The notes under the pieces are model-generated. The model had not been told where the DNA came from. It worked only from the letters and a program-made list of their open reading frames with translations, and made no database searches. A stretch of DNA of 64,000 nucleotides from an uncultured Oscillospiraceae bacterium (lineage in GTDB: Bacteria > Bacillota > Clostridia > Oscillospirales > Oscillospiraceae). The stretch's first letter is position 1. Each line of letters opens with the position of its first letter. Both the position numbers and the translations under genes were made by a program. This document shows, one piece after another, positions 23,772 through 32,811 of this stretch. The stretch is from contig CAKTMW010000003.1 in assembly GCA_934574095.1 (NCBI GenBank), positions 1-64,000 on the forward strand. Direction: 5' to 3'.

Positions 23772-24665
23772 CTACATATACTCGTCCATCCAGTCGGTTT
23801 TGGCGGGCTTCGCGCCGGATTTTTTCGGGGCACGCTGCTGGCCCTCCTCCACCTGCTCGGCGGTGTGCCAGCCCTGCTGGTGCCAGCGGCGCAGGATGCC
23901 GTTGAGATACCGCCAGTTCAGCTCCTTCTTATAGAACACCGTCTTATCATAGGCCAGGGCCACCGTCTCCGGCGGGAAGCCCATGTCCATCCAGTCCAGG
24001 ATATAGCGCTGCTCGCTCTCCACCGGGGGACGGCCGCCCAATTGCAGCGCCTGCATATAGGCGGCGGTCTTCTCCTGCTTGTTGGCGTAATCCCTGAGAT
24101 AGCGCCCGGCGCTGTCCTGGTCCATCAGGCCCAGCCGCGCCCAGTAGGCGCCCTCCTTCTCGATCTGCCGGAGCGTGGGGCGGCGGCCGGGGCCAAACCG
24201 GCGCTGCGCCCGCTCCACACAGTGGCACACCAGCAGATAGATCACGTCCACCGGCAGGCCCAGGTCGTCATACAGGCCCGCAAGGATCTGCAAGTCGGCG
24301 GTTTTCAGCTTTTTGCCCAGCTTCTCCTCCGTCTGGGGCACCAGCATACGGAAGCCGCTGTCGGTCTCCAGCAGGTCGGCCAGCTCGCCGGTGGAGTAGG
24401 CGCGGCGCTCGTCGGCGGGAGCGGGCCGGGGCTGGGAGCGCCGCAAAAAGCCCATATCCTGCAAGGCCGTCTCCGCCGCGCCCAGGCGCAGCTGGCTCCA
24501 GCCCAGCTTTTCCGCCAGGGTCTCCACGGCGACGGGGCCGTCCATCCGCTGCAGCAGCAGGTACAGCAGCGCCGCGTCGCCATTGCCGCCCTTCACCAGG
24601 GCGTCCACCTGCGAGGCGGAGAGGACCACGCTTTTTTCCTGTCCGCGGGTGATATAGCCTGCCAT
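23772..24665 (-). CDS. dnaD: DnaD-domain replication initiation protein
   Basis: This 297-residue protein combines an N-terminal winged-helix region (ALLYLLLQRMDGPVAVETLAEKLGWSQ, shown in part as VETLAEKLGWSQLRLGAA) with a C-terminal DnaD/DnaB2-type helical domain ending in YLNGILRRWHQQG, the YxxxI/W-type signature that contacts DNA. DnaD works after DnaA to bring in helicase and its loader. The gene precedes dnaI on the same strand, which supports the role. The ATG has a GGAGGG site. Confidence 0.85.
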   Translation of the reverse strand: MAGYITRGQEKSVVLSASQVDALVKGGNGDAALLYLLLQRMDGPVAVETLAEKLGWSQLRLGAAETALQDMGFLRRSQPRPAPADERRAYSTGELADLLETDSGFRMLVPQTEEKLGKKLKTADLQILAGLYDDLGLPVDVIYLLVCHCVERAQRRFGPGRRPTLRQIEKEGAYWARLGLMDQDSAGRYLRDYANKQEKTAAYMQALQLGGRPPVESEQRYILDWMDMGFPPETVALAYDKTVFYKKELNWRYLNGILRRWHQQGWHTAEQVEEGQQRAPKKSGAKPAKTDWMDEYM

Positions 24666-24689
24666 GGCGGTCCCTCCTTTCTGATTATC

Positions 24690-25080
24690 TGGCGAAAAAT
24701 CTGCGATTTTTCTGCCAAAGGGATTACGGCCGGCATGTAGCCATGCCGCCCTACAAGGGGTGCGAGAACTCTGTAGGGGCGGACGACTCTGTCCGCCCTG
24801 ACGTTCTCTTTCGTAGGGGCGGGGCTCTGCCCCGCCCGCTTTTTGTCGGAGCGCTTTCGCTTATTGGGCGGGAGGGGTAGAACCCCTCCCCTACGCACGG
24901 TATAACGTACCTGCCCGTTCATCGTGCGGCGGGCCACGTGGGGCCCGCCCTACGGAAATACGGTCATGCTCTGTAGGGCAGGGCCAATGTGCCCCGCCAC
25001 ATGGTATGCAAATAACGTTCGGTGATCGGTTGTAGGGCGCGATGCCCACGCAGTGGAGCGAAGCGGAACAAGTGCCCTTG
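24690..25080. repeat. REP-like module cluster upstream of dnaD
   Basis: No gene. Modules include GCGAAAAATCTGCGATTTTTC (a variant of the hairpin near 5093), GGCGGACGACTCTGTCCGCC, GGGCGGGGCTCTGCCCCGCC, GGGAGGGGTAGAACCCCTCC, GCGGGCCACGTGGGGCCCGC, GGGCAGGGCCAATGTGCCCC and a GGGCGCGATGCC module with the constant loop insert (about 25033-25090). Confidence 0.78.
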
Positions 25081-25084
25081 GGGT

Positions 25085-25215
25085 GCATCGCGTCGGCCCC
25101 CTCTGAGAGGGGGCTGTCGCCGCAAGGCAACTGGGGGAGAGAACAAAAGCCTTTCATTCTCTCCCTCCGTCATGACCTGCGGTCATGACACCTCCCTCAC
25201 AGAGGGAGGCTTTGG
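25085..25215. repeat. CTCCCTCTGTGAGGGAG-type element upstream of zapA
   Basis: GGCCCCCTCTGAGAGGGGGC, GTCGCCGCAAGGCAAC, GAGAGAA..TTCTCTC, GTCATGACCTGCGGTCATGAC and CCTCCCTCACAGAGGGAGG follow one another. It is the mirror arrangement of the copy near 17925. Confidence 0.75.
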
Positions 25216-25305
25216 CTTCCGCGCATCAAATTCTCCCCTATTCTACACGAAAACTCTCTTTTCGTAAAGCGCCGCGGCGAGATTTTCGGAAATTTACAGA
25301 AAGTT

Positions 25306-25334
25306 CTTCCACCGCCTTGAATTTGTGGTATAAT
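25306..25334 (+). promoter_or_regulatory. Extended -10 promoter for zapA
   Basis: TATAAT at 25329-25334 is preceded by TGG (extended -10). The -35 is weak. It lies 56 bases before the zapA start. Confidence 0.6.
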
Positions 25335-25390
25335 GGATTCTGTATTCGTATGAATAATTTCGGAAAGAATGGACATAGGAGGACTTTATC

Positions 25391-25717
25391 ATGGCAAACC
25401 GTGTGACGATGACGATCTGCGGCCAGGATTACACCCTTGTGGCCGATGAAAGCGCCGCCTATATGCAGAAGGTGGGCGCGCTGGTGGACCAGAAAATGAC
25501 CGAGCTGATGGACAGCGCCCACGTCAGCCGCTATGACGCGGCGGTGCTGGCCGCCATCAACCTGGCGGACGAGCTCTATAAGCAGCAGGAGGGCACGGAG
25601 AATCTGCGCCGCCAGCTGAAGACCTATCTGGACGAGGCTACCGCCGCCAAGAACGAGGCCAGCGACCTGAAGCGCCAGCTGTTCAAGGCCCAGCAGCGCT
25701 GCAATAACAACAAATGA
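25391..25717 (+). CDS. zapA: Cell division protein ZapA
   Basis: This 108-residue protein should stabilise FtsZ rings at mid-cell. The N-terminal NRVTMTICGQDYTLVADES and YMQKVGALVDQKMTELM blocks match ZapA, and the rest is a long coiled coil used for tetramer formation, rich in Lys, Gln and Glu. A GGAGG site lies 7 bases before the ATG. Its stop codon overlaps the start of the U32 peptidase gene, so the two are coupled. Confidence 0.87.
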   Translation: MANRVTMTICGQDYTLVADESAAYMQKVGALVDQKMTELMDSAHVSRYDAAVLAAINLADELYKQQEGTENLRRQLKTYLDEATAAKNEASDLKRQLFKAQQRCNNNK

Positions 25718-27789
25718 TGGAGCTGCTCTCCCCTGCCGGCTCCCGCGCCGCCCTTGAGGCGGCGGTGCAGTCCGGGGCGGACGCGGTGTACATGGGCTTC
25801 GGAGCCTTCAACGCCCGCCGCAACGCCAAAAATTTCACCGACGAGGAGTTCGCCGACGCGGTGGCCTACTGCCACCTTCGCGGCGTGCGGGTGTTTCTGA
25901 CGCTGAACACCCTGCTGACCGACCGGGAGCTGCCCCAAGCCGCCGAGGTACTGCGGAAGGCCTCTCAGATGGGCGTGGACGCGGTGCTGGTGCAGGATTG
26001 GGGCGTGTTGACGCTGGCACAGGCGGTGACGCCTGACCTGCCCATCCACGCCAGCACCCAGATGAGCCTGTTCACCTCCGGCGGCGCGCGCTGGGCGGAG
26101 CGCCTGGGCATGGAACGGGTGGTGCTGGCCCGTGAACTTTCCCGCGAGGACATCGCCGCCGTGTGCCGGAATTGCGGCACGGAGATCGAGGTGTTCGTCC
26201 ACGGGGCGCTGTGTATGTGCTATTCCGGCCAGTGCACCATGAGCGCCCTCATCGGCCAGCGCAGCGGCAACCGGGGCGCCTGTGCCCAACCCTGCCGCCT
26301 GCCCTACGGCGTCAACGGCCCGTGCCGGAACCAGTTCCCCCTGAGCCTGAAGGACGCCAATCTGTCGGCCTATTTACAGGAGCTGGGCGACATGGGGGTG
26401 GCCTGCCTGAAGCTGGAGGGCCGCATGAAGCGGCCGGAGTACGTGGCGGTCATCACGTCCATCTACCGGCGGCTCGTGGACGAGAAGCGCGGCCCCACGG
26501 CGGCGGAATCCCAGGCGCTGGAGCAGGCCTTTTCCCGCAGCGGCTTCACCGACGGCTACTATCGCCGCCGGAAAGGCCCCGCCATGTTCGGCACCCGTCC
26601 GGAGAACGCCCCGGAGCCGAAGGAACTGTTCAGCGAGGCCCGGAAGCTATACGAAAACGGGGAGCACAAATTGGTCCCCATCACCATGCAGGCCGCCATT
26701 TTCGCCGGCCGGCCCGCCGCTCTGACGGTCAGCGACGGCGCTCACGCCGTCACTGTTACCGGCCCTGTGCCGGAGACTGCCCGCAACCGGGCGCTGACGG
26801 CGGAGGACACGGCGGAGCGGCTGCAAAAAACCGGCGGCACCGTGTTCCGCTGCGAGACGGCGGAGGTAGACATCGGCGACGGCCTGATGCTGAGCGCGTC
26901 GGCCATCAACGGCCTGCGGCGCGACGCTTTGGACGCGCTGGCGGCGGCACGGACGGCCGTTCCGGAACGGCGAAGCCTGCCCACCCCGGCGCTTCCGGAA
27001 CGGGAGACCTTCTCCCCCGCCGCGCCCAAGCTGACCTGCTCCATCGCCCGGCTGGACCAACTGACAGACACCGTAGCCGAGAACGTGGCGCTCATTTACG
27101 TTCCCATTGAGCTGCTGCCCCGCCTGACGGACTATCGCGGCAAGGCGAAGCTCTGCGCGGTGCTGCCCCGTGTGTGGCGGGACGGCGACGAGGCGGGTTT
27201 CCGGAAAATTTTGGAAACCACCCCCGCTCTGTGGGCGGTAAGCATCGGCAACGCGGGACATATGGCCATCGCGGATGGCCTGCCGCTGGAAAAGCGGGGC
27301 GACTTCGGATTGAACGTGTTCAACTCCCGCGCCGTAGCTTTCTGGCAAGAGCAGGGACTTGACAGCGTGACGGTGTCCTTCGAGCTGCGGCACCAGCAGG
27401 TGCGGGAGCTGCGGAAATACCTGCCCTGCGAGGGCATCGTGTACGGCCGCCTGCCGCTGATGGTGACGGAGAACTGCATGACCGGCAACGCCGGGAACTG
27501 CCGCGGCGACAAGCGGCTATGCGACGGGGACAATTACCTGACTGACCGCACGGGAGCCCGGTTCCCTCTGCTGGGGCAGTACGGCTGCCGCTGCGAGATC
27601 GAAAACAGCCGCACCCTGTTTCTGGCGGACAAGCCGGAGTGGCGCAATTGCGGCCTGACCTGGGCCCGGCTGCGGTTCACCACCGAAAGCCCCGACCAGT
27701 GCGACGCCGCCCTGCGGCGGTATCTGGGCGAGGGTGAGTGGATGCCGGAGGAGTTTACCAGGGGATTGTTTTACCGCGGGGTGGAGTGA
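25714..27789 (+). CDS. U32 family peptidase / tRNA or rRNA hydroxylation protein
   Basis: This 691-residue protein belongs to the U32 family, whose studied members (TrhP, RlhA) are now linked to hydroxylation of tRNA or 23S rRNA rather than proteolysis. The TIM-barrel start is MELLSPAGSRAALEAAVQSGADAVYMG (given in part), and the Cys-rich core is visible in CYSGQCTMSALIGQRSGNRG with GACAQPCRLPY. The long form carries an extra C-terminal DUF3656-type region with more cysteines (CMTGNAGNC, GCRCEI), probably for an Fe-S cluster. The start overlaps the zapA stop (ATGATG); either ATG is possible. Confidence 0.83.
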   Translation: MMELLSPAGSRAALEAAVQSGADAVYMGFGAFNARRNAKNFTDEEFADAVAYCHLRGVRVFLTLNTLLTDRELPQAAEVLRKASQMGVDAVLVQDWGVLTLAQAVTPDLPIHASTQMSLFTSGGARWAERLGMERVVLARELSREDIAAVCRNCGTEIEVFVHGALCMCYSGQCTMSALIGQRSGNRGACAQPCRLPYGVNGPCRNQFPLSLKDANLSAYLQELGDMGVACLKLEGRMKRPEYVAVITSIYRRLVDEKRGPTAAESQALEQAFSRSGFTDGYYRRRKGPAMFGTRPENAPEPKELFSEARKLYENGEHKLVPITMQAAIFAGRPAALTVSDGAHAVTVTGPVPETARNRALTAEDTAERLQKTGGTVFRCETAEVDIGDGLMLSASAINGLRRDALDALAAARTAVPERRSLPTPALPERETFSPAAPKLTCSIARLDQLTDTVAENVALIYVPIELLPRLTDYRGKAKLCAVLPRVWRDGDEAGFRKILETTPALWAVSIGNAGHMAIADGLPLEKRGDFGLNVFNSRAVAFWQEQGLDSVTVSFELRHQQVRELRKYLPCEGIVYGRLPLMVTENCMTGNAGNCRGDKRLCDGDNYLTDRTGARFPLLGQYGCRCEIENSRTLFLADKPEWRNCGLTWARLRFTTESPDQCDAALRRYLGEGEWMPEEFTRGLFYRGVE

Positions 27790-27793
27790 GGGG

Positions 27794-28026
27794 TGTTTCG
27801 TGGCTGCGGCCACGAGGTACTTTTGGCCGTTGTCCCAAAAGTACCCAAAAGGACAACTTAAACCTGCGGTTTAAGAATCCGCCCGCGCTATACCCCATTT
27901 AACTCTTATACCTTTTACCGCACGTTCACAGGACTCTGTTGCTTTCGTTTCATGTGACGCATCGACTTTCTTCTTGCGCCGCTGCCGCTGATGCGTTGCA
28001 ACGGTAGAAGATGAATCGCTGTACGG
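27794..28026. repeat. Foldback repeat, half copy C
   Basis: This is the left half only. It has end hairpin CGTGGCTGCGGCCACG, hairpin TACTTTTGGCC..TCCCAAAAGTA, hairpin TTAAACCTGCGGTTTAA, GCGCTAT, a CGCACGTTCAC block and the central stem strand GCGCCGCTGCCGCT. It stops in the central loop and is followed directly by a REP module. Confidence 0.72.
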
Positions 28027-28225
28027 CGGGGCGATGTGGGCATCGCCCCCTACGAACGGGTACGGATGGACTTCCGTAGGGCGCGATGCCCACATCACGC
28101 CGCACGGTGAGCGAAAGAGCCTGTCATTCTGAGCCAGTGCGTAGGGGAGGGGTTCTACCCCTCCCGTCCGATAAACGAAAGCACCCCGGTAAGACGGCGG
28201 GCGGGGTAGAACCCCGCCCTACGAA
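28026..28225. repeat. REP-like module cluster upstream of dut
   Basis: Cores GGGGCGATGTGGGCATCGCCCC (minus flanks), GGGCGCGATGCCCACATC, GGGGAGGGGTTCTACCCCTCC and GGCGGGGTAGAACCCCGCC are present. No gene is supported. The dut leader follows. Confidence 0.75.
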
Positions 28226-28325
28226 AAAGTCTACCGATGCAACTATTTTTACAGCGCCATACTCTCCGTCTTGTAATATCCGGCACACTTTCTACACTTA
28301 GTAATCAAACATCAGGAGAAAAACC

Positions 28326-28775
28326 ATGATCTTACAGATAAAAGCCCTGTCGCCCAAGATCGGCGACGTTATCCCCGCGCCCCGTTTCGCCACCCCCGGC
28401 AGCGCCGCTATGGATTTGTGCGCGTGTCTTGACGGCGACGTGACCCTGAAGGCCGGGGAACGGCAGGTGCTGCCCACCGGCATCGCCATCGCCCTGCCCA
28501 GCGCCGACTACGTGGCGCTGATCTGCGCCCGCAGCGGCCTGGCCTCCAAGCACGGCATCACCATGGCCAACGGCGTGGGCGTCATCGACAGCGACTACCG
28601 GGGCGAGCTGCGGGTGGCCCTCTACAACGAGTCCGACACCGACTACGTCATCCACGACGGCGACCGCATCGCCCAGCTGATGGTGCTGCCGGTGGTGCAG
28701 CCCACGCTGGAATTCGTGGACAAGCTGGACGAGACGGAGCGGGGCGCAGGCGGCTTCGGCTCCACGGGAAGGTGA
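28326..28775 (+). CDS. dut: dUTP diphosphatase
   Basis: This 149-residue trimeric enzyme converts dUTP to dUMP, keeping uracil out of DNA. All five family motifs are visible: PGSAAMDLCA, ARSGLASKHGI, NGVGVIDSDYRGE, GDRIAQLMVLP and the C-terminal RGAGGFGSTGR arm. Length is standard. A GGAGA site precedes the ATG. It overlaps or abuts the maf gene and is the first of a run of genes ending with pbp2. Confidence 0.95.
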   Translation: MILQIKALSPKIGDVIPAPRFATPGSAAMDLCACLDGDVTLKAGERQVLPTGIAIALPSADYVALICARSGLASKHGITMANGVGVIDSDYRGELRVALYNESDTDYVIHDGDRIAQLMVLPVVQPTLEFVDKLDETERGAGGFGSTGR

Positions 28776-28780
28776 GGAAT

Positions 28781-29350
28781 ATGGCAAACATCGTATTGGC
28801 CTCCGGCTCCCCCCGGCGGCAGGAATTATTGGGACGCATCGGCGTCCGGGATTTCACGGTCTCCGTCCCTCAGGTGGAGGAGGTCTGCCCGGAGGGGCTG
28901 ACGCCGGAGGAGACGGTGTGCCACATCTCCCGGCAGAAGTCCGGCGCGGTACGCGCCGGAGCGGAGGATATCGTCATCACCGCCGACACCATGGTCTTTC
29001 TGGATGGCCAGCGGCTGGGCAAGCCCCGCGACGAGGCGGACGCCCTGCGGATGCTGCTGGAATTGCAGGGGCGGCACCACACCGTCTGCACCGGCGTGAC
29101 GGTGCGGCAGGGTGAAAAGGCCCTGACGCGGGCACAATCCACACAGGTGTGGTTCCGGGAAGCCACGGCGGAGGAGCTGAAAGCCTACATCCGCAGCGGC
29201 GAACCCATGGACAAGGCCGGGGCCTACGGCGTACAGGGGCTGGGCTCCCTGCTGGTGGAGCGCATCGACGGCGATTTCTTCAACGTGATGGGTCTGCCGG
29301 TGCTGCTGCTGAGCCGGATGCTGGCCCAGTTCGGCGTGACGCTGCTGTAA
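28781..29350 (+). CDS. maf: Maf-like nucleoside triphosphate pyrophosphatase
   Basis: This 189-residue protein belongs to the Maf/HAM1-like house-cleaning pyrophosphatases that hydrolyse dTTP, UTP or modified nucleotides. The start ILASGSPRRQELL (with V for I) and the catalytic region ITADTMVFLDGQRLGKPRDEADA are diagnostic, as is KAGAYGVQGLGSLLVERIDGD. The start ATG at 28781 is taken because GGAAGG lies 8 bases upstream; an earlier GTG at 28772 overlaps the dut stop. In Bacillus, maf sits before mreBCD; here mreC and mreD follow but mreB is absent. Confidence 0.88.
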   Translation: MANIVLASGSPRRQELLGRIGVRDFTVSVPQVEEVCPEGLTPEETVCHISRQKSGAVRAGAEDIVITADTMVFLDGQRLGKPRDEADALRMLLELQGRHHTVCTGVTVRQGEKALTRAQSTQVWFREATAEELKAYIRSGEPMDKAGAYGVQGLGSLLVERIDGDFFNVMGLPVLLLSRMLAQFGVTLL

Positions 29351-29386
29351 CACCCCCTCCCCTATTCAACACAAGGAACTGCTTTT

Positions 29387-30226
29387 ATGAAACGATTTTT
29401 TTCCAAAAACGGAATCTGGATGCTGGCCGCGGTGGCGGTGATCGTGGTGGTGCTGTGCATCATCTCCGCCGTCAGCTCCGGTACGCCCTTTCTGCGGAAC
29501 GCCGCCGGTGTGATCGCCTCCCCCTTCCGCTCGGCGGGCTCCGCCGTGGCGGGCTGGTTCGGCGGCATCGGCGACCACTTTGACAAGGTGGCCGACTTAC
29601 AGCAGGAAAACGACGACCTCCGGACCCAGGTGGCCGACCTGGAGCGGCAGCTGCGGCAGGCCCAGAAGGACAGCGAGGAGAACCAGCGCCTGCGGGACCT
29701 GCTGGAGCTGGAGAGCCAGCGGCGGGACCTGAAGACCGTGTCGGCGCGGGTGGCGGAGCGCTCCGTCAGCAACTGGGAAAACGCCCTGACCCTGACGCGG
29801 GGCACCTCCGCCGGAGTGGCCATCGGCGACTGCGCCATTGACGAATACGGCAATCTGGTGGGCGTGGTGACGGACGCGGGCATGAACTGGTGCACCGTCA
29901 CCACCATTCTGGACACCACCAGCTCCATCGGCGCCACGGTGTTCCGCACGGAGCAGGTGGCGGTGGCCCAGGGCCAGCTGGGACTGATGAGCCAGGACTG
30001 TCTAGCGCTGACCTATGTGGAGGAGCCGGACAAGCTGATCGCCGGCGATCTGGTGGTCACGTCCGGTCTGGGCGGCTACTACCCCTCCGGGCTGCCCATC
30101 GGCACGGTGACGGAGCTGCGCACCGACACCGGCGGACTGACCCAGTACGCGGTGCTCTCCCCCAAGGCGGACATCGGCGCGTTGACCCAGGTGTTCCTGA
30201 TCACCGAATTTGACGTGGTGGAGTAA
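29387..30226 (+). CDS. mreC: Rod shape-determining protein MreC
   Basis: This 279-residue bitopic membrane protein organises the elongation machinery of the cell wall. A short cytoplasmic start and one membrane segment (about residues 10-28) are followed by a coiled coil (about 66-105) and two beta domains outside the cell. Family blocks include NWENALTLTRGTSAGVAIGD, GLVGVV-like NLVGVVTDAG, and GDLVVTSGLGGYYPSGLPIG. It follows maf by 36 bases and is 5 bases before mreD. Confidence 0.9.
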   Translation: MKRFFSKNGIWMLAAVAVIVVVLCIISAVSSGTPFLRNAAGVIASPFRSAGSAVAGWFGGIGDHFDKVADLQQENDDLRTQVADLERQLRQAQKDSEENQRLRDLLELESQRRDLKTVSARVAERSVSNWENALTLTRGTSAGVAIGDCAIDEYGNLVGVVTDAGMNWCTVTTILDTTSSIGATVFRTEQVAVAQGQLGLMSQDCLALTYVEEPDKLIAGDLVVTSGLGGYYPSGLPIGTVTELRTDTGGLTQYAVLSPKADIGALTQVFLITEFDVVE

Positions 30227-30231
30227 GGGCC

Positions 30232-30738
30232 ATGACGAGACGGATGCTGACCATCAAATGGTCCTTTTACGCCTTGTGGACGCTGGCGTTCCTGCTGGCG
30301 CAGCAGCTGGTGCTCCCCTATCTCCGCATCGGCGGGGTACACCCCTTCGTGCTGCCCGCCCTGGCGGCCATCGCCGCCTCCTTCGAGGGCAAGCGGGAGG
30401 GACCCGTCTACGCGCTGGTGCTGGGGCTGATCTGCGACGCGCTGTTTGTGGGGGCCTTCCCCTGCTTTTACGCGGTGACGCTGACGGTCTCCGCCCTGCT
30501 GGCGGGCCAGGCGGCCCGGCGGCTCATTATGCCGGGGCCGGTGTGCTCGCTGGCGGTGTTCGCCGGGGCGCTGCTGGTGACGGACCTGTTCAACACCATG
30601 GCGCTGACCTACTCCTCCGGTACGCCGCTGGCGGCCTCGCTGTGGCTGACGGCGCGGGAGCTGGCGGTCTCGCTGCCCTTTGCCATGCTGGTGCATCTGG
30701 CGTTTTCCCGCGTTCACCGGCGGTTCTCCGGACGGTAA
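30232..30738 (+). CDS. mreD: Rod shape-determining protein MreD
   Basis: This 168-residue polytopic membrane protein has about five hydrophobic segments and no catalytic motif, as expected for MreD. The identification rests on position between mreC and a class B PBP, size and topology, plus the GLICDALFVGAFPCFYAVTL segment, which resembles the conserved G-x-x-x-D region of the family. It works with MreC and PBP2 in side-wall synthesis. Confidence 0.8.
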   Translation: MTRRMLTIKWSFYALWTLAFLLAQQLVLPYLRIGGVHPFVLPALAAIAASFEGKREGPVYALVLGLICDALFVGAFPCFYAVTLTVSALLAGQAARRLIMPGPVCSLAVFAGALLVTDLFNTMALTYSSGTPLAASLWLTARELAVSLPFAMLVHLAFSRVHRRFSGR

Positions 30739-30777
30739 GTCCCCTCCCCCATCCCCGCTGAAAGGAGCGACCTTTCC

Positions 30778-32781
30778 ATGATGAAAAATCCCCGCCCCTC
30801 CCACAGCCGCATGACGGCGCTGACCGTGGCGCTGGGGCTGATCCTGCTGCTGTTTCTCATCGCGCTGTATGACGCGCAGATCGTAAACGGCAATAAAAAC
30901 CGGGCCAACTCCATCGCCTCCAACGCCACGTGGCAGTCGGTGGAGGCCAGCCGCGGCATCCTCACCGACCGCAACGGCAAGGTGCTGGTGTCCAACCGCC
31001 TGGCCTATACCCTGACCTTCAGCAAGAAGGCTTTTTCCGACGACCGGGAGCTGAACGCCGCCATCTGGCGGCTGGTGGAGCTGTGCCAGCAGGCGGACAC
31101 GGCCTGGGTGGACACGCTGCCCCTTTCCCAGCGGTCGCCGTATCTGTATCTGGCCTCGCGGGACGACGAGACCTTTACCAAATTCCTGGCGCGGAACAAG
31201 ATCGCGGCCACATCCTCCTCCGCCCAACTGCTGGAATCCCTGCGGACGCTGTTCGGCATCGACGAGAGCTACACCACCGCCCAGGCCCGGCTCATCGCCG
31301 GGGTGCGGTATGAGCTGTCGGGCCGGGACAGCTATGTGTTCGCCGAGGATGTGCCCACGGAGCTGATCTCCCAGATCACCGACGGCAATTTCGCCGGGGT
31401 CACCACGGGACAGTCCTCCATCCGGCAGTACAACACCACCTACGCCGCCCACATTCTGGGCCGCATCACCCGCATCTACGCGGAGGATTGGCCCACATAT
31501 CGTGAAAAGGGCTACTCCATGGACGCCCTGGTGGGCGAAAGCGGCGTGGAGCGGGCCTTTGAGGACTGGCTCCACGGCAACAACGGCACCCGTCTTGTCA
31601 CCACCGACGAGAAGGGGAAGATCACCGGCGAGGTGTATATGCAGGAGCCCAAGCCCGGCGGCACCGTGGCGCTGACGCTGGATCTGGACTTGCAGGCCGC
31701 CACCGAAGACGCGCTGGCCAACACCATCGAGGGCATGATCGACAAGGACAGCGACCAGCGGGGCGGCGCGGCCGCCGTGGTGAAGGTGGGCTCCGGCGAG
31801 GTGCTGGCCCTGGCCTCCTACCCCTCCTTCGACCTGTCCACCTTCGCCCAGAGCTACAACGACCTGCTGGAGGACGAGCGGCTGCCCATGTTCAACCGGG
31901 CCGTCAACGGCACCTACGCGCCCGGCTCCACCTTCAAGATGAACACCGCTGTGGCGGCGCTGGAATCCGGCATCATCACCCCCTCCTCCATCATTCAGGA
32001 CAAGGGCGTATACACCTTCTACGAATACCCCCAGCCCTGGTGCTGGGTGTGGCCCCTGGGCTATACCCACGGACGGGTCAATGTCAGCGACGCCATCGCC
32101 GTGTCCTGCAACTACTTCTTCTATGAGGTAGGCCGCCTGACCGGCATCCAGACCATCGACGATTACGCCACCCAGTTCGGTCTGGGCCGCTCCACCGGCA
32201 TTGAGATCGGCGACAGCGTCGGCGCGCTGGCCTCGCCGGAGTACGCCGAGGCCCACGAGCTGGAGTGGACCGACGGCCAGACCCTGACCGCCGCCATCGG
32301 CCAGTCCTATAACCTGTTCACCCCCTTGCAGCTGGCCAACTACATCGCCACGCTGGTGGGCGGCGGCGAGCACTATCAGGCTCACCTGCTGAAAAGCGTG
32401 AAGAAATACGACAACAGCCAGCTGCTGTATGTCTACGACGAGCCGCCGCAGAATACGGTGGAGATGTCGGAGAGCACCGTGGCCGCCGTCACCAAGGGTA
32501 TGCACGAGCTGACCACCACCTCCCTGGCAGGGGCTTTCGCCAACTGCGTGGTGTCCGCCGGCGCCAAGACCGGCTCGGCCCAGGTGGGCACGGAGGTGGC
32601 CAACGGCGTGTTCGTGGCCTTCGCCCCCTATGAGGACCCGGAGATCGCCGTGGCCATCGTCATCGAAAAGGGCGGCGCGGGCGCTGCCCTGGCCACCACC
32701 GCCGTGGAGGTCATCAACGCCTATTTCGCCGACCGCGTCAACGGCGGCGACGTGGTGGGGGAGAATACGATGCTGAAGTGA
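30778..32781 (+). CDS. mrdA: Penicillin-binding protein 2 (class B transpeptidase)
   Basis: This 667-residue enzyme cross-links peptidoglycan during elongation. A single membrane anchor lies near residues 15-38, followed by the PBP dimerisation region (ASRGILTDRNGKVLVSN, here in part) and the transpeptidase domain. Active-site motifs are S384-T-F-K387 (SxxK), S443-C-N445 (SxN) and K597-T-G599. The mreC-mreD-PBP2 order is the standard elongasome cluster. The divIVA/minCD genes that often follow are not here; a REP cluster follows instead. Confidence 0.92.
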   Translation: MMKNPRPSHSRMTALTVALGLILLLFLIALYDAQIVNGNKNRANSIASNATWQSVEASRGILTDRNGKVLVSNRLAYTLTFSKKAFSDDRELNAAIWRLVELCQQADTAWVDTLPLSQRSPYLYLASRDDETFTKFLARNKIAATSSSAQLLESLRTLFGIDESYTTAQARLIAGVRYELSGRDSYVFAEDVPTELISQITDGNFAGVTTGQSSIRQYNTTYAAHILGRITRIYAEDWPTYREKGYSMDALVGESGVERAFEDWLHGNNGTRLVTTDEKGKITGEVYMQEPKPGGTVALTLDLDLQAATEDALANTIEGMIDKDSDQRGGAAAVVKVGSGEVLALASYPSFDLSTFAQSYNDLLEDERLPMFNRAVNGTYAPGSTFKMNTAVAALESGIITPSSIIQDKGVYTFYEYPQPWCWVWPLGYTHGRVNVSDAIAVSCNYFFYEVGRLTGIQTIDDYATQFGLGRSTGIEIGDSVGALASPEYAEAHELEWTDGQTLTAAIGQSYNLFTPLQLANYIATLVGGGEHYQAHLLKSVKKYDNSQLLYVYDEPPQNTVEMSESTVAAVTKGMHELTTTSLAGAFANCVVSAGAKTGSAQVGTEVANGVFVAFAPYEDPEIAVAIVIEKGGAGAALATTAVEVINAYFADRVNGGDVVGENTMLK

Positions 32782-32811
32782 GGTTTCGCGCCAACGTCCT
32801 TGCTTCTTTTG

